A stretch of 64,000 nucleotides of DNA from Hippasteria phrygiana (taxonomy: Eukaryota > Echinodermata > Asteroidea > Valvatida > Goniasteridae): positions 1-64,000 of the forward strand of contig JAZGUH010001192.1 in assembly GCA_037893225.1 (NCBI GenBank), read 5' to 3'. Below, piece after piece: positions 12,121-21,178 of this stretch. Within the stretch, counting starts at the first letter, position 1. Every line of letters begins with the position of its first letter. The translations under genes were made by a program, and so were the position numbers. The notes under the pieces were generated by a model that made no database searches, was not told where the DNA came from, and saw only the letters and a program-made list of their open reading frames with translations.

Positions 12121-12539
12121 TCTCCTGGGTATCCTCTGTATTAACATGGGAATTTTATCACATACTGGTATATAGATGGGTCGTCAATTTTCCAGATTGA
12201 GTGGTAGTAATAACGTTAAAGATCGCCCGAGAGAGATCATTATTCCCGACAGCAAAATATTAAAACGTGTGCGTTCGTATATATACAGTGATTGCAAACG
12301 TCTGCGTTGTGTGCATTATATGCACACCGTACCGCGTATATACCATGTATAGTATAGTACCAGGCAGCTCGTACCGCGCGCGTCGAGTGTGCACATACAT
12401 GTAACCTTCCGACCTCTGACCATGACCTGCTAATTTGTACTTATAGGGGTGGCTGTATATGGTATTTGGATGGGTCAATATCTAGGGTTGGTATATCAAT
12501 GAGTGGTATTTTAATCTAGTATCATCCCTTACAAAAATG

Positions 12540-13012
12540 TCCTGTGGTATTCCTGTGGTATTCATGTGGTATTGCTAATTACCACACGAATTACCACAAG
12601 ATTTTTTAAAAAGGTCTTGGTATTACAGGAATACCACACGATTTCCTGTGGTAAATTACCACAGGAAACTAATTTCCTGTGGTATTCCTGTGGTATTGCT
12701 AATTACCACACGAATTACCACAAGATTGTTTTAAAAGGTCTTGGTATGACAGGAATACCACACGATTTCCTGTGGTAAATTACCACAGGAAACTAATTTC
12801 CTGTGGTATTCCTGTGGTACTGCTAATTACAACATGAAGTACCACAAGATGTTGTAAAAGGTCTCAGTATGACAGGAATACCACACGATTTCTTGTGGTA
12901 TTCCTGTGGTACTGCTAATTACCACATGAAGTACTACCACAGGACAATAGGGTAGGCCTACCGTGCTATAAACACAGAACACCTTGTGGTTTTCCTGTGG
13001 TACTTAAAGAAT
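12540..13012. repeat. element B left array
   Basis: About three higher-order units of roughly 125 bp, each containing TTCCTGTGGTATTCCTGTGG, AATTACCACACGAATTACCA and AAAGGTCTTGGTAT. This differs from the simpler right array, as in element A. Confidence 0.85.
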
Positions 13013-13869
13013 ACATATCATTGGTTTGGGCTTTGATGTTGAATAATATTCTACTGTGTATATTTTTATGTTTTGTATTAAACTGAAATATAACAATTTA
13101 ACAACTTGTGCAGTCTTTCTGTATGTGAGTACTAGTTATATGGCGGTTAATTGATCAAGATTAATTCAAACAAATGTCATAACAAATTAATGACACAGTA
13201 CAAAAAATAATAAAAAATCAATAAAAATGATTAAAAATTGGTAATCCAAAGTCCATCAGTGTCAATGTGCAAGAAGTAAAATTGCCCGCACACAATGACA
13301 ATGATTAAACAAATTGCTCAAAACCGAGAAGACAAGAAGACAGTTACAGACTTGAAACAAGTCTAATTATCGTAACAAATATTTAAAAATTATTTAATGC
13401 TGAAAGTCTTGTACAAAAATAGAATTACAAAGTATAATTGCATATAAATTGTCTGTGTTAATGTGAGATAAGTATAAATGTGGCCGCACACACTGAAAAC
13501 AATTATAAAAGTGCAAATTAACCATTCAGTCTTCACAAGAAAATTCCTGCAGACTTGAAACAAGTCTAAGTTATAACACTAGCAGACTTGAGTTCAATCG
13601 TGATTGCATCATAAATGACTCAGCAGTGCAGTCTAGCTATAGTCTACACACTGCATGTACATTGTGCTCATGCATCACACACTGCATATTCACTGTACAT
13701 GTACTGTTGCAATCCAAGCCACCATTAGCGCGTAGGAAAAGGTGTGTAAAGCTGCACAAACTAGTCCCTCACCTAGTGCAGAATTTGGACATTCATACAA
13801 TGAAGAGTGATAAAAATGCTATATTGATGTTTAGAATGAAAAAAGATTACTTTGATGATAAATGCTTTA

Positions 13870-14078
13870 CCCAAATCACGAGATATGGAGGCAGTTGTGC
13901 ATTTCATGCGTAGGAATATCGATATGTTAAGCGGTCAGTACAAAAGGTGGTAGATTTGAACAACAAGATTCAAGACAAGACAAGGCTACAATTATTTGTC
14001 GTATCTGAGCCAAAATCTCAACATCTGCTGGAACATATTAGATCCTGAGTGACATGAGAGAGTTTACTGCATCTACTG
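13870..14078 (+). pseudogene. exon relic 1 in element B core, with stops
   Basis: Homologous to 9647-9839: shares GCGTAGGAATATCG, TTAAGCGGTCAG, GTCGTATCTGAGCC and GAGAGTTTACTGCATC. Several in-frame stops (for example near 13953 and 14040) mark it as decayed. It ends CTACTG before the donor GTGAGT. Confidence 0.4.
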
Positions 14079-14976
14079 GTGAGTTTAAATGGTTATAATT
14101 AAAGTTATTTTCGTGAAATTTGAAGGATTTATTTTTGGCCTACGCACGCATGCAGTGCCCCCATTTTTGCACTGTCATGACTGTGCACATGTGTACGTAC
14201 ATGTAGGGCCTACTCCCCTTTCCTTCCTCCATGATGTAGGCTATGTGTATGGGCATATGAAATGGGTAGCCTTAGTTTAAAGTTAAGCAGTGTTGAACTC
14301 TCTCCCTGATCATGCTGATGAGCTATTCCTCTATGATTCTTGAAATTTAATGTCAAAATGGCGATGCCGGAAATTGGGCACAAAATCAAACATGGCACTT
14401 CGAGGGCCGGTTGTTTTTTGTTTAGGCTATTTTGCCTTATTTTTCTGGCAGCTTAAAAAATGTTAACGGCATACATGTACGCCAAAATAGGAAAATCATG
14501 TCAGAAAGTTTACTCGTATCTGACAGTGAAACGGGTTATAATGCAAGATTTTATGACCAGACACCTCATCTTAAAAAAATGTCCCCGTGAAAACGTGAAC
14601 GGAGACATTATTCCGGCCGTGTTATTAAACCGAGACCCATTTTGTCCGCTTATCGGGGGATTTCATGGCAATAAGGGGCATTCCGCTGGTTCGTGTACAA
14701 TGTATGTGTGTGACTGTACTGCTAAATGCACCTAAAAAACCAAAACTAATAGTTTTAAACACATGCAAAATGTATCTTTTTTTTTAACACTAAAAGTCTC
14801 AAATCCTCAAATTTTAATATGATTTTGCATGCACCCTAGCCTAGGGGTACTTTTAGACTTGTTAAAGTAAATCTGAACTGTACCAAAATTATATAATTGT
14901 TTTTTTACATCACAGATAGATGTTCCTGTACAGAAACTAATTGTTCGTATTTTGTGTTTTTTCCTTACAATTACAG

Positions 14977-15139
14977 GGGTGTACTTCGAGGACCAGTTAC
15001 AGCTGATTATCTACAAGGGGATGCCGTGATTGGAACTAACTACATGTACCTACCGAGCTTCGTTGATGTGCAGATCAACGAGTCCTTCATAAAGTTTCAA
15101 AGAGGAGTTGAATTTCATTGTTTGTCAAAACTGTATTAA
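14977..15139 (+). pseudogene. exon relic 2 in element B core
   Basis: Follows a good acceptor (TTTTTTCCTTACAATTACAG). Homologous to 10646-10790, including TACCGAGYTTCGTTGATG and AAAGTTTCAAAGAGGAGTTG, the latter conserved past the stop used in element A. One frame stays open to TAA at 15137. Product unknown. Confidence 0.4.
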
Positions 15140-15162
15140 ATTCTGTACCAGTATATTTCATT

Positions 15163-15553
15163 GGAATATTACCGCAGAATAAATACATTTTACCACAGGA
15201 ATGTTACCACAAGAATGTTATTACACAAATATTACCACAGAAATATTACCACAGAAATAGTACCACAGAAATAGTACCACAGGACTAGTACCACAGGACT
15301 ATTACCACAGGACTATTACCACAGGAAAATTACCACAGGAAAATTACCACAGGAAAATTACCACAGGAAAATTACCACAGGAATATTACCACAGGAATAT
15401 TACCACAGGAATATTACCACAGGAATATTACCACAGGAATATTACCACAGGAATTACCACAGCCTTCCTGTCGTAAAAATGTCCCAAAAAACCACAGGAA
15501 TTTCTTGTGGTAATTTCCTGTGGTATTTTTGTGGTAATACCACAGGACATTTT
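15163..15553. repeat. element B right array
   Basis: About 25 units of ACCACAGGAAWATT (12-15 bp), very homogeneous between 15310 and 15450, then inverted units and the terminal motif. Confidence 0.9.
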
Positions 15554-15712
15554 TGTAAGGGATGGGAATTAACCTATTATATATTGGTTTATGCATGGAT
15601 AGTAAAAGTAAGTTCAAAGTGGTATAGCCATCGGTCTTACCTCAAAATCATGAGAGGCACCCCCTACCCTAACAAAAAGTAAGTACCCCCCCCCCCCCCG
15701 GGCCCCAGGCCC

Positions 15713-15890
15713 AGCGGTGACAATCGTCCCAATTGCGGTGGCATCTGGGCGGTATACGGTCACCGCGAGGCCACATCTTTACGGACGATGCATCAGGCCC
15801 CAGGCTCGGGGGCGATCGTCCCGATATACAAAATGTATCGCGGTGGCATACGGGAGCGGGCGATAGTCACCGCACGTCGATTCAACACGT
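15713..15890 (+). repeat. GC-rich two-copy segment beside the poly-G element
   Basis: GGTGGCATMYGGG and GGTCACCGC motifs occur twice; CATCTTTACGGACGATGCAT at 15774 resembles the left flank of the poly-G element near 8250. It looks like a short tandem duplication into which that element inserted. Confidence 0.45.
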
Positions 15891-17359
15891 ACACGTCATT
15901 GCTAAACCGTGTACAAATGTATAATGATTGATTTTTGCTTTTTAATGAAAGAAATTCTATTGCCAAAAATATTTTTTAAAAGGTATATTTATATTTACAA
16001 AATATGATATCTCTATGTTCGAAATACATCGATATTAAAAAAAACCCAGCTTTTATGGAGTAAATGTTTGTAATCATTGGACGAGGATGTATTTCTTGTT
16101 AGCCCAAGGGAAATTCCCAAATTTGATGGCGTCGTACGTGGAGATTTATGTTGGTTACATGACAACCTAACCTAGAGTATATGTATATTGCAAACTCATA
16201 TTAAAGTTTGAGGATTTGATACTGTTAAAATGGAGTTCCAAATAATTGTAATAATGCCTGAGTTGACTCTGGTACGAGTTGACCCATTACCGACAAATCC
16301 TATCGCCTGATGTGGGGCAACCAAAATCAGGCGGCACGGGCTACCAATGGAGAAAGGAAGGGCTACCGTTTCTTGTCCGTGGCCAAGTTCATTTTTTTCA
16401 AAATCGGGCTCATATGAACATTTAGGAAGGGGTATGAAACTCATAATAAATTCATGTATTGTTTCTGATTTTGTCCAAAACTAACATGAATGTACGGAGC
16501 CCCTAAAGGGACAGGCGTGATGAAATATTTTGTTTTAATTTCGTTCCCTCAAAATAATTTCGTTCCCTCGAAATATTATTTCGTTTCCTCGAAATATTTT
16601 TTCGTTATCTCGAAATAATTATTTCGTTCCCTCGAAATAAATGTAAGTATGGAAGGCCTTTCGACAAATGAAATGAAATTTCTCAAGATGTGTCTGGTCC
16701 GTGTACGTCGCGGCCAATATCAATGAACCCCTGTCAATACTACAAAGAAAAAAGTAAAAACCAATTTCAATTGAAAATTTTAAATTTTAAATTTTAAATT
16801 TTCAAATGAAGAAATGAAAATTGAAAATGAAAACTCGAGGGCCTCATCCTTTTTTTCTTCAGTTGACTGTCTAGGACTGTTTTTTCCGAGAAGGCCGCAC
16901 CTGCAGCAATGCGCAGTGGCGCGCTCAAAGTGCTAGGAGCGGGGGGGGGGGGGGGGGGGGGTGGTCGGGAGCTTTACACATTAAGCCTCCCCATGTTTGC
17001 TTTTTTCTTTCTCTTTTTTGTCGCACGGGTCAGTGATGATATGTATGTGGCATATCCAAGTAGCATAAAACCATCATCAGAAAATGGAGACTCAGGACCT
17101 CCACCCGCTTTTCTAAATTATGTTTTCAGGGTGAACATTTTCGGGCCAACCTTTTTGGAACATTTTGAAAGAAAAAACAATGAAAAAAAAAATGGTCCCC
17201 CCGTGAAATCCTACCTGTGCAACTGATGGTGGGCGTAGGATTTTTCTCCTGAACGAGGGGAAGCTCTTCAAACTACATACTTTTAAATGTATTATAGGTG
17301 TGTAATGTTTGTCCTTTTTCCCATTATGGTAATGTTTACTGTTTCAAAAAAGTTGAGGT

Positions 17360-17420
17360 TATTCCGGAGGTCGCAGGTTCGAATCCCGCTCTGTCAGTAT
17401 TCTTTGTTCACTTTGTAAAT
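17360..17420 (+). mobile_element. tRNA-SINE fragment
   Basis: Contains the B box and following tail of the window's SINE (GGTCGCAGGTTCGAATCCCG, then TTCTTTGTTCACTTTG). The A-box half is missing. Confidence 0.7.
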
Positions 17421-17764
17421 GCTGAGTTTAAGTGAGAATGCACCGTCATTAAAATTAGATAAAAGCTGCACATTGGAAAAGATGACTTTTGAATGAGTTT
17501 CCTCATTCATTTGCAATTATTTTGTGTGCAAAATATGTTTAAAATGATTTACGGATTTACGCCACCGCCTGTTGTTTTAACCGGCGAGTATTATCTGGTG
17601 TTGATATTGTCAATTTATGTATGCCTGCTTTTGTTTTTGCGTTCAATAGGAGACCTTTAACATTGTACACAAATTTTCTACGAGGCACTTTGGTCACTAA
17701 ACAACCTCATATCTAATACTCAAACTTAACACAAACATAGACCCTCAGCTGAAATTGTGTGCCG

Positions 17765-18770
17765 AAGAGTGACGTCATGATGACATCATCACGTGTCACG
17801 TGACGTCATCTTAAATTTTTCAAGGGCCCATATCAGAGAACCGTAGGTCCGATTGCGTTTAAACCTGGTATGTTGGCAGGCCAGCACATGTTATAGATGA
17901 AAATTGAGGTGACGTCATGATGGACATCATACGATTTTATAGTAATTGTTAAGTTTTTGAACCTTAAAGTTTCTTCAAGCCATATCTCATCAACAGAACA
18001 TGCTAAATTCAAAATTCTTTTTGTAATAGCTTTGTTAGCTCATTCTTTCATATTAATGTGAAAAATGTGTGACGTCGTCATGACGTCATCAAAAATGTGC
18101 TTTTTTTAACACAAAAGGGTAGTTCCGATCGTCATCAATTGGTGGATCGGTAAATATTGTTACTGGCATGCGAATTCAGAATTCGTGACGTCATGATGAC
18201 GTCATCGACTGATTTTATATGATTTTTTAAATGGTTTAAATTTCATTCTCTCAAAATCTTAGACTGTCATTGATCAGATTGACTCCAATCTTGACACAGG
18301 CCAAGACCAAGTTGGAAATATTTGTTTTCACAAGTGCTGTCTCATGACGTCATCATGCGTCATGTGACGTTATCTTAAGGGTGCACACTTTAGGGTCCCT
18401 TATCTAGAGAACCGTGGGTCTGATTCGGTCCAATGTTGGTTTGTAGGTACGCTTTTGTTATGGATGCATTTCCATCTACAACAAAAGCGTGACGTCATGA
18501 TGACCTAATCATACGATTTTATATTGATTTTTCAATTTTTGAACCTTTAAGCCACATCTCATCAACATGTTAACTTCAAACTTCTTGTTGTAATAGCTTT
18601 GTTAGGTCATAGATATTTCAAAATAAATGTGAAAAAGGGGTGACGTCATTATGACGTCACCAAAGGCATAATTTCTTAAAACATATGAGTACGTCCAATC
18701 GTCATGAAACTTGGTGGGTCGGTATAATTGTCACAAGTATGCAAAATTCCAAGTGACATCATAACAAAAA
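17765..18770 (+). repeat. tandem duplication rich in TGACGTCA
   Basis: Two diverged copies of a roughly 570-bp unit (about 17765-18335 and 18340-18770) share AGAGAACCGTRGGTC, ATACGATTTTATA and GTAATAGCTTTGTTAG. About ten TGACGTCA palindromes and many TGATGACGTCATC variants occur. No coding frame. TGACGTCA is the CREB/ATF site, but here it may simply be part of the repeat. Confidence 0.7.
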
Positions 18771-19375
18771 ATGCGGAAGCCCTATGTTTTGTTTCTGTAA
18801 CAGACATAGACCTCTAGTTTTCTTTAAAAATGTTCCAAAAAGGTTGGCCTGAAAATTTTCACCCTGAAAACATAATTTAGAAAAGCGGGTGGAGGTCCTG
18901 AGTCGCCATTTTCTGACGTTGGTTTTATGCTACTCGGATATGCCATATACATATCATCACTGACCCGTGCGACAAAAAAGAGAAAAAAAAAGGCAAACAT
19001 GGGGAGGCTTAATGTCTTGATGAGCCCCCGACCACCACCCCCCCCCCCTCTCCCCCCCCCCCCCCCCCCCCCCACCGCCCCAAGCACTTTGAGCACGCCA
19101 CTGCACATTGCTGCAGGTGCGGCCTTCTCGGAAAAAACAGTCCTAGACAGTCAACTGAAAAAAAGGATGAGGCCCTTAAGTTTTCATTTTCAATTTTCAT
19201 TTCTTCATTTGAAAATTGAAAATTGAAAATATAATTTCAAATTTTCAGTTGAAATTGGTTTTTACTTTGTAGTATTGACAGGGGTTCATTGATATTGGCC
19301 GCTACGTACACGGACCAGACACATCTTGAGGAATGTTATTTCATTTGTCGAAAGGCCTTCATACTTACATTTATT

Positions 19376-19795
19376 TCGAGGGAACGAAATAATTATTTCG
19401 AGGTAACGAAATAATTATTTCGAGGTAACGAAATAATTATTTTGAGGTAACGAAATAATATTTCGAGGTAACGAAATAGTATTTCGAGGTAACGAAATAA
19501 TATTTCGAGGTAACGAAATAATATTTCGAGGGAACAAAAAAATATTTCGAGGGATCGAAATAAGATTTCGAGGGAACGAAAAAATATTTCGAGGGAACGA
19601 AATAATATTTCGAGGGAACGAAATAATATTTCGAGGTAACGAAATAATATTTCGAGGTAACGAAATAATATTTCGAGGTAACGAAATAATATTTCGAGGT
19701 AACGAAATAATATTTCGAGGTAACAAAATAATATTTCGAGGGAACGAAATGATTTCGAGGGAACGAAATAATATTTCGAGGGAACGAAATAGAAA
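19376..19795 (-). repeat. 21-bp minisatellite, GGTAACGAAATAATATTTCGA
   Basis: About 20 copies in the right arm of the 16495-19833 element; the left arm (16540-16640) has only about five. The 21-bp unit is a multiple of three, so the minus strand shows long artefactual frames. Confidence 0.9.
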
Positions 19796-19833
19796 AAAAA
19801 GGATTTATTATGCCTGTCCCTTTAGGGGCTCCG

Positions 19834-20414
19834 TATGAATGCGAAAACCAGAAGTCAGTTGAGGATACATGCATGTCACGATTGGGCCTGGCCGGCAGCG
19901 CGGCCCATGCCCAGCATGACGTATTAAAGAGAATTTGTCAAGAAGTATGTACAACGATTCGATTTACACATTGAGCCGGGCACTGTGGAAGCAGCGTATT
20001 TTGTTGAAGTCTATGCCATGGGCCAACTAAATTCTCACTACGTACGTTCCATAGACATATTCTAGTCCGTGATGAACTACATGTAGTATAAATTAAAGAC
20101 TAAATGTGAAGTCTATTGGCAAACACCTGTTTTATGGCAAGAACGAACATGTGCTATAAAGTACATGTATTCCTGTCAAACTGGATGGAGATTTCATCGG
20201 TAAGAAATAGATCTTTGTAGTTGAAATTTTCTCCCTAAAATCACGGAAGCTGCACGGTAGTGATTTTTTTCATCAATGTTAAAAAAATTATCGCTCTCGT
20301 AATTTTTTCGAGACCTATTTTGGAGCTTTCTGGAGCGGAATTTCGCTGACTTGATGTTCTATCTGCATGTGGACGGCCGGCTAAAATAGCAAGGCATGCT
20401 GACGTGACTGACAA
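19834..20414. other. no gene seen
   Basis: Ordinary AT-rich sequence without recognisable coding, RNA or repeat structure beyond single TACATGTA motifs. Confidence 0.4.
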
Positions 20415-20645
20415 GCTCGCACATTTCTTCGCACCGTTTTCGCAAGTTTTTCGCAAGTTTTTCGCACAGTTTTCGGAAATTTTGCGCACCATTTTCGCAA
20501 ATTGATTTTCACACCGGGTACGAAAAATGTTCGCATTGCATTCGCAAAATTTTCGCACCGTTTTCGCAAAATTTTCGCACAGTTTTCGCGGGGGGGGGGG
20601 GGGGGGGGGGAGGGGGGGGAGGGGGAGGGGGAGGGGGTTGGAGGC
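20415..20645. repeat. TTTTCGCA-type minisatellite ending in a G-run
   Basis: About eight units of TTTTCGCAMAGTTTTCGCA are followed at 20589 by a G-run and GGGGGA units to 20640. Possibly another poly-G ended repeat; the partner end was not found. Confidence 0.75.
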
Positions 20646-20878
20646 AAATAGTACAGATTTACAATCAAGTGGTGTGGTAGTTCTCAAAGCAAGGAACTAT
20701 GCACATAGGTTGTGTACATTGCTTACAGATCATCTTCGTTTGTTTTCGCCTGCCCAATTTGCGGTTACTGCAAACAATGCAATCACGCTTCTTTCCATTG
20801 GGGGTTTTGCCAGGAAAGTGCTGTTGCCCTGTCAACTCGATAGGAATATGGTATCTCGACTGACTTGTTGCGTTACCC

Positions 20879-21178
20879 CTGGGCCTGCAAGCTTGCTGGG
20901 CCTGCAAGCTTGCTGGGCCTGCAAGCTTGCTGGGCCTGCAAGCTTGCTGGGCCTGCAAGCTTGCTGGGCCTGCAAGCTTGCTGGGCCTGCAAGCTTGCTG
21001 GGCCTGCAAGCTTGCTGGGCCTGCAAGCTTGCTGGGCCTGCAAGCTTGCTGGGCCTGCAAGCTTGCTGGGCCTGCAAGCTTGCTGGGCCTGCAAGCTTGC
21101 TGGGCCTGCAAGCTTGCTGGGCCTGCAAGCTTGCTGGGCCTGCAAGCTTGCTGGGCCTGCAAGCTTGCTGGGCCTGCA
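20879..21178 (+). repeat. 17-bp minisatellite, about 17.6 perfect copies
   Basis: GGGCCTGCAAGCTTGCT repeated almost without change. It contains the palindrome GCAAGCTTGC, also the core of the array at 24005-24300. Because 17 is not a multiple of three and no frame meets a stop, all six frames are open; none is a supported gene. Confidence 0.95.

Larger units (their letters stand above)
8436..12129. mobile_element. element A: CCCAGG-TIR element with inverted CCAGTT arrays
   Basis: The ends are inverted copies: CCCAGGWGAAAATTCCAGTT at 8436 and its complement ending at 12129, with TA outside both (8434-8435, 12130-12131). Inside each end the terminal motif runs into arrays of AACCAGTTGA units (left 8450-8930, right about 11311-12120). 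The roughly 2.4-kb core holds two tandem 192-bp blocks, each with the hairpin AGACTTGAAACAAGTCT (9126-9142, 9318-9334), and two exon-like relics (9647-9839, 10646-10771). It resembles element B in core but not in array. Confidence 0.8.
12526..15561. mobile_element. element B: CCCTTAC-TIR element with inverted CCTGTGG arrays
   Basis: CCCTTACAAAAATGTCCTG at 12526 is matched by its complement ending at 15561; the match extends two or three bases further into AT/CAT on both sides. The terminal motif runs into arrays of CCTGTGGTATT-type units (left 12540-13012, right about 15163-15553, inverted). The 2.1-kb core has two tandem blocks of about 203 bp with the hairpin AGACTTGAAACAAGTCT (13348-13364, 13551-13567) and the decayed counterparts of element A's two exon relics. 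Confidence 0.8.
8290..15700. mobile_element. poly-G/poly-C ended element with 12-bp TSD, host of elements A and B
   Basis: A G-run at 8290-8312 is followed by TTACTCAG; the other end, 15671-15700, is AAGTAAGTA then a C-run, i.e. an inverted equivalent. The 12-mer GGCCCCAGGCCC lies directly outside both ends (8278-8289 and 15701-15712) in the same orientation. Removing elements A and B leaves about 0.68 kb containing several GGTATATCAATG and GTGGTAT motifs. No coding region is seen. Poly-G ended repeats are common in marine invertebrate genomes; I cannot name the family. Confidence 0.6.
16495..19833. mobile_element. 3.3-kb inverted-repeat element with asymmetric minisatellite arms
   Basis: CGGAGCCCCTAAAGGGACAG at 16495 and its complement ending at 19833 are flanked by TA. 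The arms stay inverted copies for about 0.7-1 kb: TTTCG/CCTCGAAAT array, AAATTTTAAATTTT tract, TTCCGAGAAGGCCGCACCTG, a G-run at about 16941-16961 versus a C-run at about 19037-19072, then a segment ending near 17170 and 18824. The ORF-like stretch in each arm (FFLFFVARVSDDMY) is an arm shadow. The core (17200-18800) is non-coding. No transposase is present. Confidence 0.8.

Noticed and set aside
8436..15561. Reading the short spaced repeats as a CRISPR array
   Set aside because: Units are contiguous or irregular without unique spacers, and the genome is eukaryotic.
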